The notes: a model not told the origin generated them from the letters alone. Positions 10,620 to 23,119 are shown, counted from the first letter of the stretch. The stretch: DNA of 64,000 nucleotides from Capitella teleta (GCA_000328365.1 KB308347.1:38650-102649); one strand, 5' to 3'. Made by a program: numbers and translations.

Positions 10620-11320
10620 TGCAGTTTAATTTCACAAGAAGCGAATACCATATAATATACCATAGTAATAGGACAGAAAAATGAAGTGGAATTCTTGTGC
10701 GTAGCATATCGCGTAATGTAACGACCTACTCAAGAAGTAACAACAATGAAAAAGATCAAACAAATGCGAAATAAAACACTCACTAAAATAAACTTTTTTC
10801 GAGGGACGCAGCAATTTTAAGCGGCATGCGGCAGAAAATGCGCGCGAAACATTCTCTGGCGCCTAAATCTTGCGCATTATTAATTATTTTCATGCATCAA
10901 ATACTCTTTTTCTTAAATTACTATAACAGGATGAACAAACTAAGTATTCTATTGTTTGTGAGTGCTGTTGTTGAGAATATAACACTGATATTTATCTACT
11001 AAAATCAAAACAAAGCAGATAATTTATACTGCAGCGCCACCCAACAGATCACATATTCCACAATGCTGTTTCAGGGGCCCATACAAATGCACGCACACAG
11101 ACGCTCTTCGCGATCATTTACCACTCACATTTAAATGTTCCTCCCTCATTCAATTTAAATTATCGTTTTATTCGATTTCGTTGAAAAAATATTTGGGTGC
11201 AGTATAACTTAGTCGATCCATATCAGGTACCTATTTTGGAATAATGGATAAATTTTAGCCAATTTTAAAGTTTCGTTTTGGAGTAGATGGACTACTTTTG
11301 GCCTGGTCACTCTGTATATA
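10620..11320 (+). repeat. Dispersed repeat R1, copy B
   Basis: 10620-11085 matches copy A (297-1480 without the MITE) in direct orientation, and 10945-11320 matches copy C in inverted orientation. Around 10,850-10,890 (gaaacattctctggcgcc..., then attaattattttcatgcatc) it shows the site where copy A holds the Kolobok-like element, here without an insertion. Confidence 0.75.
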
Positions 11321-11719
11321 TACAAAGTATATCACCGGCACGCATTTAAGAGAATTGGTAAAACGTCGGAAAGGGTTGAACAATCAGACGTGGTCTTCTT
11401 CGAATATGATAGGTGGAATTTTGAGTAAAAACAAAAACGTGAAATTGAACACAGAAGGAAACATACTTATATTTCGAAACAAACTTCAACACAAATGACA
11501 AGACATCACAAGAATACGTTTGTTTGACGGCAAAAATACGAGTGTGTTCTCTATAACTTGAAAATGTCACTATTCGATATAATTTATTTTTTGCAAGCGA
11601 AACAAAGCGCGTTCTGGCTGCGCCGCCCCAGACCTCGATGCAGTAGCATGGCGGTAAGCATTCAGTTGGCCGACCGACTTGTGATGTGGCCGTCGTCTGC
11701 TCGTTAAGACAATATGAGG
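11321..11719. other. Intergenic, short R1-related relic
   Basis: Only 11665-11712 stands out; it resembles 1890-1945 (cagttggccg... gtcgtctgctcgtta). The rest holds nothing I can name. Confidence 0.4.
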
Positions 11720-13243
11720 CAGGGGCGTAGCCAGCCCTGAACCTGTACTGGGGCGCAGCCCCAGCGGGGGTGAGTTCGGGAGGAAATTTTTACAAAAGTA
11801 GCATATGGTCAAGTGACGAATTTTAGGCTACCTGATGTCTCTCTATATATTTCTCAAAGCAACCGTTTAATCCGTTTGTGGAGTGAATATTTACACTGTA
11901 ATTCAGGCCCACGAGGGTTCTGGGTCCGGCCCGTGGAAGAAATCAAAGAAATGCGGCCCTCAGAAGGCTCACAATTTAGTTTTCTCTGAATATTGTACCA
12001 GAAATCGAATGCCCTGATTGGTAGTGTTATATCCCTTACCTTCAAAACAAAGCCATTTAATACCTAAAGTCACATTGAAAGCTGTTTCATACTAATTTAA
12101 TTGCCATAATATTAGTAACAAGTTATCTTGTCCGCTGGAATGCGACAAATTTGAGTGTGTCATTGCAGTTATTTATTTGTGGCGTAGAAACACATTTTCA
12201 AGGAAGCTCGATCAGAGGTGATCACACCTATATTCACTGTTCACTCAACTGAACTTGAACATTTTGATATGTAACGAATTCCACAAGAATGTGGCAAGAT
12301 GTTACCAGGGCTGACATTCTTTGTCACATCCTTTCGCACCTGCCCCCTCCCGAGGGTTCTGACTCTTGAAGACGCAACACTATGTGACTATATACATGTA
12401 ATTCTATAGTTTCAAAAGGAGCTAAACCCAAAATGTATTGAGTAAAACCGAAATGCTCTTTTATTTTTTCTGGTGTCCAGATTAGGATACTGAGTTTTCC
12501 TGTCGGGAAGCTGCTAGTGATTGTATTAGTATCGCCAGAAGAAGCGTCGCCTCTGAAAAATTTACAAATCTCATATCAATTGTATGCATTAAATGTCTTG
12601 GGAAAACACAATGTGTCTTAATTCGTTGTTTGTGTGGTATTAGTATTTTTGTAAGTAAGGGAAATCCCTGTCAAACTGCCCAGATTTTGGACTTTGGTGC
12701 TTGTCTTTAGAAGAAAAAAATCCAGGGGGAGCCAGCCCCGGACCCTCCTATAACGGTGCGCCCCGTGGGCACGCTTCTGTGTCTTCGGCACAGCTTCCCT
12801 GTATGTTTTTTGTCCTCGATCTTTTAGAAAAACCCTGCCCTGTGAAAATACTAGAATAATTAACACTGTGCACTAAATTAATTAGCTGTTATAGTTTATT
12901 ACCTAGTCTGGCCCCTTGCCATGTGGCTTTATCCTGATCCGGCTCTCCGCCCAATATGAGATGCCGACCGCTCCTATAATTATATCTATGAAGCTACCAT
13001 TCTTGAATGGGTGGAAATGAATAATACAATGTTGTTATATAAATCATAGATGACTAAGGTCACCATAAATTAGGGAATTCATGCTGCTCCCTTCGTGATT
13101 ATAATCCTGAATTGCTCTCAGTTANNNNNNNNNNNNNNNNNNNNNNNNNNNNNNNNNNNNNNNNNNNNNNNNNNGAGTCATTCAGCAAGCAATCCGGTTT
13201 TTTTTTAATTTGTTTGGTTTTTAATTTTTTTTTTTTATTATAT

Positions 13244-13276
<33 letters not shown>

Positions 13277-13323
13277 GGGGCGCAAGCCGACTCTACCGGG
13301 ACGCCGCCTTGGCTACGCCCCTG
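11720..13323. mobile_element. Putative hAT-like non-autonomous DNA transposon
   Basis: The left end begins CAGGGGCGTAGCCAGCC (11720) and the right end, read inward, is CAGGGGCGTAGCCAAGG (13323). The 14-bp inverted termini CAGGGGCGTAGCCA fit the CAGGGG-type ends of hAT elements. The flanking octamers atatgagg and caatgggg match at only 5 of 8 positions, as expected for an old 8-bp target duplication or by chance. No transposase frame is seen. The interior includes an assembly gap and a long poly-T. Confidence 0.45.
13125..13174. other. Assembly gap (50 N)
   Basis: A run of 50 undetermined bases, inside the putative hAT-like element. Confidence 1.
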
Positions 13324-13575
13324 CAATGGGGCGGTAAGTGTACATTGACAAACATTCACCTCAAATAGGACACAAAATGGAGAGTCGTAAATCACTAAAT
13401 GTCGTTACTCTCTCAATAAAGAAACTAAGAACTTCCGGTTCAGATTTACGTTGCTGATTGTTTACTTCTCCTTGAACTCAGTCGATCAGCTGTCAGAAAG
13501 CGAAAACTAGTGAAATTTAGTACTGAAACCGGAATTTGAACCTAGCAGATTATAGAATTCCACGTGTTTCACTAG

Positions 13576-16036
13576 ATGGTGAAAATTGAACATCGCAGCA
13601 GCTTTCTGTTCGGCGTTAGTTTTCTTGTAGCTGCAACGGGAATTTGGACCTGGAGACGACGTTCAACTTCTTGTACAAGAGAAATCAGAACCATGGTAAT
13701 TATGACATAACCAATTAATGTTATGTGAGTTGCTCTTGGGTTTTTATCTCATTCCGAAACTAGACCTGCCTAAGTAAGAATTAGGATTGCCAGATCGAAT
13801 AAGTGCTAGACATTAGTAGGCCTACGTACCGTATAAAAAAAGAGTACTTGATCACAAGTTGATGTACGATGTTACGTTTAAACCCGTTTTGTGCAGCACT
13901 ACATTGCACATTTACGTACGTATTGAATTAACATATCTAGAAGCATTTGCACCATTGCCTCCTACAGATGAATAAAATCATGATTATAAATCCTAAAATT
14001 GCTTAATAGAGCCTCTGAGTTTACCAACAGTTTAGGAGAGTAGACAGTATATATATGTAATTAGTAAAACATCTAACAACAAAATGATTTTATTCTGGAT
14101 TGATTGAGATACAAAGATAAAATTGAAACTTTGAGCCATTACATGTATGATGTATGTATGATATCTTATCTGTCATCACCTATAAACATCTTGCAGGTTG
14201 ATGCATTGAATCACCCCAACGTGCACATCAAAGACCGGCAACATGTCAACAAACTCATCCAGAACTTTATTCAAGGCGGCAAGCAGAAGCTGCAGGTTTG
14301 TCAATTCAGTTACCAGCCGTTTAATTTACCAGCTATGCATATATATAACTATTAACACAGGTTGTGGCTGATTTTGACCGCACTATGAGCAGATTCAAAT
14401 CAGAAGAAGGCGAAATTATTGCCACATGCCACAGTGAGTCCCTAGCTCTTCTTGCGTGCTGTGAAGTTTGTCAATATCGTAATTTTCATTGATATTTTTA
14501 TTCTCCAGATGCTCTTGACAACAATGATCAAATCAGTGACAAATTTCGAATGGAGGCAACCAAATTGAGAGACTATTACTACAAGATTGAAATTGATGAT
14601 TCATTGAGCAAAGAAGTGAAGTATCCATATATGGTGGAATGGTTGGTGTATTTGTGCTTTTATTTCATGCAGCGACCAGCGAAATATTGTCATTAGGTCA
14701 AGCTTTAGGTTCTCTTGAACTGGTTTCGAGCAGGGCACAAATTACATATAATTCTCAAGTAAAAAGGAGCAGAGAGTTTCTTAAGATGGGTAGAAAGCAT
14801 GGGTAAATTTTAATTTCTAGATTCACCATGGTTTTTTCATTAGTCATGCTATATATAATATGACACTTTGAGTGATAGCCAGCCTTTTTCATGTAGTGTA
14901 AGGTATGAATACACTTCCCACATCACTAAATTAGAGACATTATCACATCATTAATCATCAGTATTGTATGAATATTTACTCTGTTTATGTACATTCAAAG
15001 ATACTCACTATCACAAGAAAACAAGTAGTATAAGACTTTACAGAAATGCAAAGACAATGGTGTGGTATAAAATGTTGAAACCTATTAACAAACAAATTTA
15101 TGAAAATTTACGAAACTTGAATGATGCCTGCATTTTACCCCGCTCCACCCTGCATCATCATTTCCAACAGATTATTTCTTTCAGGTGGACGAAGGCACAT
15201 GACCTTCTGGTTGATTGCGGTCTGACACGTGACATGATCAGCTACTCAGTGAAGAGATCCAACATTGTTCTGAGGTAGTTAGTTGTTTGAAATATATCCA
15301 TTAACTATTTATAATTTACTCTTCCAGGGACAAGACCAGTTGGCTGCTGAAGGAGCTGCATGTTCATGATGTTCCTCTTCTGATCTTCTCCGCTGGCCTG
15401 GGAGATATCATTGAAGAAGTCATTCACCAGCAGCACACGATGTACAGCAACATTCATATTGTGTCTAATTACATGGACTTCAACAATCAGGTTTTCATCT
15501 TCACCTCTTTCATAATCTCTATATCCAAAGGACATCTTAGCCATAGTAGATAGTTTTACCATTCATATTATAACAAGTCATCAGTGGATTGATTTAATTT
15601 CAGGGCACTTTAGTTGGATTCAAAGGTGAAATCATTCACATCTACAACAAGAACGAGAATGCCATCCACGAATCTGACTACTTTGAGAAGTTGCAGCACC
15701 GAGAGAACATAATCCTGATGGGCGACTCTCTTGGAGATCTCAACATGGCGGACGGAGCGAGTGACTCGGCTGATATCCTCAAAATCGGATTCCTCAACGA
15801 CAAGGTCAGTGCATAATTTATTCAGGTTTTGTGAAACAAGATCTGTGATGAATTAAGCAGAAGAATTCATTAGAATTATTATGAATGACTGCTGTATGAT
15901 GTCTATAATTAGACTTGATTCTTTACAGGTGGAGGAACGACTGAATGTTTACAAAGATGCGTATGACATTGTGCTGGCAGCGGATGAAACCATGGACATC
16001 CCAAATGCCATTATACGTCAAGTTCTGGAATCTTGA
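13576..16036 (+). CDS. NT5C3: Cytosolic 5'-nucleotidase III (pyrimidine 5'-nucleotidase)
   Basis: Eight exons: 13576-13695, 14197-14295, 14361-14433, 14509-14641, 15185-15274, 15328-15490, 15604-15804, 15929-16036. All have GT-AG borders and continuous phase, giving 328 aa, close to the vertebrate enzyme. The family removes phosphate from pyrimidine nucleoside monophosphates. HAD-fold signatures are visible: nucleophile motif VVADFDRTMSRF (D77, D79), then YPYMVEWW, then the serine motif LLIFSAGLGDIIEE, then GFKGEIIHIYNKN, then the metal-binding motif ILMGDSLGDLNMAD. Exon 1 encodes a hydrophobic N-terminus (SSFLFGVSFLVAATGIW) followed by WRRRS, like the membrane-anchor isoform of vertebrate NT5C3A. 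A shorter start at the ATG ending exon 1 (13693) is possible. AATAAA follows at 16366. Confidence 0.95.
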
Positions 16037-16365
16037 ATAACACTCAGTATCAACTCATATCTTATTTGATGAGCTCGAGGTCTGAATTCCTTTACAAAGT
16101 TATTTTCCCTAGTTTTTGTGTGTGTGTGTTTTTTTTTTCCTGGTGTTTCCAACCCGGTTGATTTGTGGAGTATTCTATAAATTTCTTCCTTGTTCTCAAT
16201 GGGTTCAGGGAACCAACAGAATGGCTGCTGCATTATACATAATTATAGGCTTATTATTTACTTCTGTTAGACTTATAATTTATATTTAATTTTTTTCGTT
16301 GAAAGATATGGTCATGCGCACAAGTTGTTGATATGCGTTTTGTACATTGAACTACTGATCTATAT

Positions 16366-16371
16366 AATAAA
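16366..16371 (+). terminator. Polyadenylation signal AATAAA of NT5C3
   Basis: AATAAA about 330 nt after the NT5C3 stop codon. Confidence 0.6.
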
Positions 16372-18950
16372 TGCTGAACCCAATGTTTCAGTTCTGGTTT
16401 TGTATCGAACTTCCTGGCAAAATGAATGTATATATTGCATTTACATTGTTTTGAAGTTTGAACTTTTTGTAATATGATCTCTTTTTGTCTGTTGGCTACT
16501 TATTTTGAATGCACTGTTAGTTGAAGAAATCCAGGATTTATTATTTGATGATGGGTTGAATTGTTACAAAATTATAAATCATGGCTTTAATTCATTACTA
16601 AATTTGAATGATAAAAAGTCATGGTCTCAGCTGACTACCTGCTATAGCACGATAAGTATAAGATTTCTGAGTGAAAAGTGCATTAGAAAGAGAATTTCTA
16701 ATGCAAATGATATCAAACCGGTTTCCAATGAAGCTTTGATAAAATTTTATAAAATCATGTTCTTTTATAGTTCCACAAGATGTGGCCAAGGATCCTCCTG
16801 AATCCTCCAGCATTTCAATTATACTCTGATACGTTAGTCCGGTCAATTTAGCTCAATTTGAGAGTCAACTGAGACATAATTGCAACACAAACGCTTTCTA
16901 GTGCATATTGTGGGAAATGACACAGCGCATAACATACTAAAAGTCTAAGTGAATCTCAATAGTGGAACATAGTGAAAATTGATCAAAATATTTTGTATAT
17001 TATATTTTTTCCCATACTCCAAATCAATAGTTAATACTGCATAAAAAGTTTTATTTATAATTTATAATATTTATTTCGCATATGTATACATGCAATATTA
17101 CATGGAAAGTAAAAAGTAATTATACAACAACTAAAATCTATTGCTGGGTGTTTAAGCATGTGAGAAAACCTATGGCGGGATCCTCCCCCAGGACTAAAAA
17201 CTCACAACACCAAATAGCAACATAATTTGAGGCATTAGATTTTATCCGATTGCAGCAGTCGCCAGTCTGTGAGGCCTAAGTGCTGACAGATCCTGTGCAT
17301 GGACGAGGACGGTGCCTGGTAGCCCTCAACGCATGCACAGGGGTCAACAGCTTACAACGGACACACAGATCCACTTTTGCTGCTTAGCAATAATCGACAT
17401 AAAATGCTGCTCAAATTAATCATGAAAATTAAAAATAAAATAAAATAAAAAATAAAATAAAAATAAAATTGACAAGTTAAGAAGTTAACATGCTATTCAT
17501 CTGTGTCTTTGATAACTAGGAATTTGAGACAGAAATCCATCCCAAACCAAAGAATTTTGACGAATTTTGAAAAAGAGGATTACTAGTAGTTAATTTGCCT
17601 ATATCTCGTAAACTATACCAGCTAGAAAAAGTGCTGTACGTACGCTTTAAAGACGGCCTAATTTAGTAATTAATTACTCATTAAATACAAATATTAATAT
17701 TGTGAGTCAGTATACCTGGCTCGAGTAATAATCACAGAACTTACCTATACCTAGCTTAATTACTTTAAAACAGGGTTTCGTGAGTAAGTCGGAATTCAGT
17801 GACGATTTACTCCTTAATTAGCACAGATTCTCGGGCGAGGTCTCTATACCCATAGGGCTCGCTGTAGTATGTCAGCTAGCTACTCCTTAATAGACTAAAA
17901 CATCTATTGGAATGTTTTAATGGTATATTTAGAGATACTAGAAAATGCGAAACTTGTTATAATTTGGGCTCAGTTAATTGAAGAAACATTAATTATATCA
18001 CCTATAGCCTATACATGTATATAGGTTAATCAATCCAAGGTTTGGCCCAGAAATCCTGGCAACATAACTGGTTTTTAGTGTACTAAATGCGGAATGGCCT
18101 CATTATGAAAATTTACAAAATCAGTCGAATCTGTTTGTTGAAAGATAGATAAATATTTCAGTTAATTTGTACAACTGCTGAGTACCTGGTTTAGATTAAA
18201 AGTTACTTTACCTTTCAAATTTCAAACATAGTCATGTAACATATCAAAATGAAGAACTCGAAGCGGCAAAGTGAGACATGTTATGACATAACTCTTTATG
18301 TGCATCGGTAACACTTCCGTTAGGGTCTGATTAATAACAGATGCGAATTTAGTTTATACAGAACTGCGCGCTGTAACATAGCTGGCTGTTGACACTTTCT
18401 ACGGGGCTTTTTTAAGCGCGCAGATACCAGAGTCAGACTACGGTAGTGTTCGTCCTTGACCTTCTCACGCCCAAGATCGACATATTGACAAGCTTTTGAC
18501 CTCTTTTTCAATGCTTTAATGAACAGTTTGTTTTGTTTTGAGTTAAAACATTTTAAACGGATGTTTAATCAACCGAATGAGATTGGACTGCGTACAAACT
18601 ATGCTTCATAACTCCTGTATCGACGGTTCGTGACTGGCTGACTCCCCTCTCCACCGACTCCGAGTCACTCACTTCCTGGAACTTGGAAGTTTGTCATTTT
18701 TGAGTTTCAACCCCTCCTCACAGATTTAGTGTCTTCTAAAGGCTGCAAATACGGTGGGTAGATCTAGGCTAGCCCAGCTCTGCTTGCGAGGCTCTCATTG
18801 ATCTCTGTTTTTAATCCAGAATAACAAAATATCCAAGTGAGAGGTTGCTCACCAACTTGACCAAGTGAATACTTTCAAGCTTGACGAAGGTGCCCCAAAG
18901 TGGAGATATTTTGGATATCTACGCGTGGATTGTGATTGAATTTGGGAAGC
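16372..18950. other. Intergenic region between NT5C3 and PDCD10
   Basis: AT-rich and without a recognisable gene. A GC-richer patch at 17160-17380 contains an inverted pair (cctgtgcatg ... catgcacagg) but no known RNA. 18500-18950 is probably the promoter and 5' UTR of PDCD10. Confidence 0.4.
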
Positions 18951-21348
18951 ATGACCATGGGAGATGAGACGCTCTTTGCTGCCATGGCTCTGCCTGTCGT
19001 CGTTGGACCCATCTTGGAAAAGGTGGAGCTCTCATTAATCTTGTTTGAGCCCAAGAAGTCTCAGTGCTAGGATTTTTATTTTCATTCTATGATTCATGTG
19101 CTATCAGGTTCAATCATTTGAAATACCAGGACTCAGGAGCAGGCATATGTTGAAGTTGCACTTTCTTTAAATTTAATCCTGATTTTCCTTCAGCTTGAGC
19201 AGAGAGATATGGCGGCTGCACAGACGTTAAGAGCTGCATTCTACAAGGTCAGGGTTTGGCTAACCATTGCTCTCTTGGGTTCAGTGAGCTCTTTATCAGG
19301 TGGAGGCAGAACATCCAGGATTTGCTTATGACATCATCAAGGGAGTTCTCCAGCACGCTCAAATTGCCGACCGTGTTGACATGACAGAAAGCCTGTTGAG
19401 ATTGGAAGGCATTAACAACTCCACCGGTCAGTGGTTTTCCTCTTGAACGTAGGGCGCTATGTTCAACTGAACTTTTATCTTCCTCAACAGAATTTCAAGT
19501 GACAAGACCAGAAGAGCAATTCCGCTACCTAAATGAAAGAGCAATGAGCCTAAAGAAAATTCTTAGCAGGATTCCTGATGAAATTTATGACAGAAAGAAA
19601 TTTCTAGAAACTATCAAGTATGTAGTGCTACCTAAAAATTCAAGTCGTGATATATATTCATCTCCCTCTCAGAGAAATTGCCAGCGCCATTCGCCAGCTT
19701 CTGGATGCAGTTAACAGCATTTTTAGCTTCATCGATGATCCCTCCCACAAGCAGGTAATTCCATTAATAGTTCAGGGAAGGTAGATTGTAGCCACCGAAT
19801 TCTTCCAAATGTTTTCAACTTAGGAAATGTTTCAATGGATGGAAACGCGTGTGAGCACTTTTGAGATGAGGATGATTTCATATTAATGACTTAATTTGGG
19901 GATGCTTCTGTAGTTGATTGCTTTACAGGCTGTCGAAAGAAGGAAACGTGACTTTGTGAAGTGTTCTCGCACGTTTAGCAACACTTTGAAAGAGTATTTC
20001 AAAGACAATATGTAAGTGAGACGAGCACGGGATATATTGCACTTGTACGGCCGTCGGTCTTAGTCATAGTTCTCTTAACTCCTCTCCTCTCTCTCTCTCT
20101 TCCTCTATATCTTGATTTAATGTATGGTGGTGCACTTAGTGTATGGAGAGGCGCAGGCTGGCATTTATCAAGGTCTCTCGGGCATTCACAAACGCCCTCA
20201 AGAAGTTTTTCATTGACGATCGGTGAGTGTCGACAAAATTTATGGGATTCTGGTCGTTGCCCTAGCAACGGATGATGATGCCTCATCCGTTTCTATGACA
20301 ACAGCTTCCAAAAATATTTTTATTATCTGCGCAAAACGCGCAAGCTTGATTTTTGCTGTTTGCCAAACGCCTGGATCTCCCAATCCGTCTTGACGTGACC
20401 GTCAGCTACTCTTATGACCGCTCTTTTCATTCCTCTCAGGCCTTAGAGCAGAGGAAAAGGGAGTTTGTACGATACTCAAGAAGGTTTAGCAACACTCTGA
20501 AGGAGTTTTTCAAGGACAGTGGGTGAGTGGTCGCCTCCTTCTCAACACGTGTGACACAGTCTTTATTTCACACTCAAAGAAACCCTGCTTTGCTTGGAAT
20601 TCATATTTTCACCTGAGTTGAATTGATACAGAATTTGTTTTGAAGATTATTTCTTGCTTACTTTGATTGGATAATTGTGCACTGAGCATTTTCTTTCTTC
20701 TCTTTGCATGCTTTAACCGCATTTGTTTTTTAGTTTTGTTTTTGTTGTTGTGTATTAAATATACATAACTGATTACTAGCGTAGTCGTAATTTTCGTGCA
20801 TGGTATGTACGAGATAAATGATTATCATGAACTTAGCGTAATTCGGCCATCACTAATTACACTGACAGGCAAACTAGCCCAAATTGGTTGTTTTTAATAT
20901 AAATTTAATTGATGTTGCATGTCTACCTCAATTGTAGATAGATTGGTGTTATGGTATTTGTGTTGGATCTTCTTAATTATGTTTTTCATTTATGTTCTTC
21001 CTTACCCTGACTTCAATAATCAAATTAATGAAATAATTTGTGAGATTATTGTTAATGCATGATGAACTACAGTAATGATAATCTTAGCTCTTGGATGTAA
21101 TATAATTTAAACAAGTGATAATATTTCTATTCAACACCATCACTAATTTACTTATGCTTGTTTAATAATTATACCTACCACATTCACAAAAATAGTCAAA
21201 TTTTTGCCGAGTTATTTTTCTAATGGAATTACTGCCATGGTGACCTTCTCCATCTCTTTTCCGCAGTAAACAGTACGTGTTCCAGAGTGCCAATCACCTC
21301 ATTAACCAAAGTCACCTGATCATGAAGACTGTAAAAGAGGCCTGCTGA
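18951..21348 (+). CDS. PDCD10: Programmed cell death protein 10 (CCM3) with three alternative versions of one exon
   Basis: Exons: 18951-19022, 19194-19247, 19300-19426, 19491-19617, 19673-19754, then one of 19929-20011, 20140-20222 or 20440-20522, then 21267-21348. With any one version the frame closes at 208 aa (human 212). Family signatures are AAQTLRAAFYK (N-terminal dimerisation part), DMTESLLRLE, LKKILSRIPDEIYDRKKFLE, TIKEIASAIRQLLD and the C-terminal VFQSANHLINQSHLI (FAT-homology bundle). PDCD10 is an adaptor of GCKIII kinases, the STRIPAK complex and CCM2. The alternative exon corresponds to human residues 159-185, the helix contributing K172 and K179 to the LD-motif pocket; here the positions are R and K in all three versions. 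The start may instead be the second ATG (18957). Confidence 0.93.
19929..20011 (+). other. PDCD10: PDCD10 alternative exon 6a
   Basis: 83 nt encoding AVERRKRDFVKCSRTFSN and then TLKEYFKDN plus two bases, between tttacag and gtaagt. It identifies with 6c at about 19 of 27 residues (counted by eye). Confidence 0.88.
20140..20222 (+). other. PDCD10: PDCD10 alternative exon 6b
   Basis: 83 nt encoding CMERRRLAFIKVSRAFTN and then ALKKFFIDD plus two bases, between cacttag and gtgagt. It is the most divergent copy (about 13 of 27 residues shared with 6a and 12 with 6c) and begins with Cys instead of Ala. It has the same length and phase as its neighbours. Confidence 0.82.
20440..20522 (+). other. 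PDCD10: PDCD10 alternative exon 6c
   Basis: 83 nt encoding ALEQRKREFVRYSRRFSN and then TLKEFFKDS plus two bases, between ctctcag and gtgagt. It is the copy closest to the human sequence, which begins ALEHQKKEFVKYSK. Confidence 0.9.
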
Positions 21349-21879
21349 AGAAGCACTGCCACCCCCTCCTTCTTCCCTTCTCCTCATGGGAACATGAGAA
21401 GGAAGGTGAATTAATCAAATTTATTTGTATTCATAATCAGCTGATCACTTGCTTTTTATTTTATTTTTTTATATTTTTTGTCCTGGGGAATATAATTATA
21501 TTGATTCATGATTGTTGGTTGCAAATAATATATTCTTAATAATGTTATTTTATTCTTGCTTTCAAACTCTCCACATTTCATTAATTATAATTTTTCCATA
21601 TTTTCACTCAAATTCCCATAAGCAACAAAAAATCCTTTTTCCCCAATACATTTCTCTTTGACGTTTGTACTTAAAGCATAAAGAAATATTATATGTTTCA
21701 TGGCGTAAACTTTTATGTAAATTCGGTAGATCAAATGGTTCACATTGTCAGCTTTTGTTCGAAAGCGGATTGCGCTTGTTCTCTGATTGATGAGCAAATT
21801 GCTTCAGGGGCGTGTCATTGCACCTCCTTCATTCCATGTCACAGATCGCTGCTTCTTGGTTTAAATGCAAACATATCTG

Positions 21880-21885
21880 AATAAA
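21880..21885 (+). terminator. Polyadenylation signal AATAAA, probably PDCD10
   Basis: AATAAA about 530 nt after the stop; nearer candidates were not seen. Confidence 0.45.
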
Positions 21886-22692
21886 CACACTGTGATTCTT
21901 CATCCATTCTTGCTCTCTTCCTCCCATTGTGATTCATGAAACTAGTCGGTACTACTCATTAAAGGTAGGTACAACTACATGAAGTAGCAAAAGATCATCG
22001 AAATAGAGAATCTGATACATGTAGAAACTACAGCTTGAATGGACTGTTAGTTGTATGCCAAAATTTCTGCAGATTTTTTTTATTGTTATTTCCACAAATC
22101 TGGATTCAAACCCTTAATTTGCAATGGTTAACCTCTGGTCTGAGAAGAGGACATCTGGAAGTTCTGAAATAATAGTACGGAGGATAGAAGATTCATCACA
22201 AACGACAAATACCAGTAACACATTACACTTGCTGTGTCCTACTTTGCAAAAGTATAATACTATGTACTTTGTGAGGAAACAGAAACGCACGCCTCAGTTA
22301 TAACAACCCAGTTTATTTTGTATATGCATTGTTCAGACTTTGCATGAGGTTTTGAAGGTGCTTCATTTGCACAGATGTACATACCCAGATAGCATTCAAG
22401 TGTCATTGTGATACCTATTTCGTGGCACAATTTGCCACATAAGTGACAAAAAAGCCGCCACAATTGTACAATAATACCCATCACAAAGCCATCACTTTAA
22501 ACCAAAAAAATAGATTGCAGATGTGAACACAGATGTGGCAAATAACGATACAAGTGTGGCAGTTTATTTAGCGGATTAACCAAAACGGTCGGCGATAGCA
22601 AAAGTGGAATGGCACAAATGGGCACATATGTGCACATATGTAGCGATTTTTCAACTGTTTACAAAAGGGATCAGGCCTCACATGTTGCTAGG
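21886..22692. other. Intergenic, no gene seen
   Basis: No coding signal. 22520-22660 has loosely repeated phrases such as 'tgtggca' and 'gcacatatg', which recur after the SINE at 23000. Confidence 0.4.
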
Positions 22693-22988
22693 GTGACCGG
22701 ATAGCTCAGTGGGTTAAACCGCTGTCTACAATCCTATGCCGACCGTGGGGGTCGAGGTCCCGGGTTCGAGAGCCCGAGCGTTATGATTGTGAATTATAAT
22801 TGTAATTTTTCGGTGACTCTGCAGTGCTGCCCAACTGCGTAACAAGGCCGGGCGCTGTGTACTACTGTCTATGGTGGTATGCAGGATAAAGAACCCTTGG
22901 GATTTATCGATAAGAGTAAGGTCCCGGGCCTCCTGTTCTGGCGCCCGTATCTTCCGATCGGATTGGGTGGAGCCGTAAAACCCCATCA
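22693..22988 (+). mobile_element. tRNA-derived SINE, copy 1
   Basis: The head has a pol III A box (TAGCTCAGTGGGTT) and B box (GGTTCGAGAGC) spaced as in a tRNA. An unrelated body follows (gtgactctgcagtgctgccc ... ctgtctatggtggtatgcag ... gggtggagccgtaaaa). The same body recurs at 50599-50936, 61366-61718 and 63545-63640. No clear target duplication was found for this copy. Confidence 0.88.
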
Positions 22989-23119
22989 CTCACTCATTCA
23001 CATATGTGGCGATAAATGGTACATTTGTAGTCATTAGGTGATTGTTTACTCAAGAGATAAAGACCATGAATGTAGACCAATTTTCAGTAGAGACAAACTG
23101 GTTTTAAATGGTTATTTTC

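Noticed and set aside
22693-22770. Apparent tRNA gene (A and B boxes)
   Set aside because: The head is followed by the SINE body and repeated at three other sites; the boxes are worn and no cloverleaf is clear, so it is a SINE promoter and not a tRNA gene.
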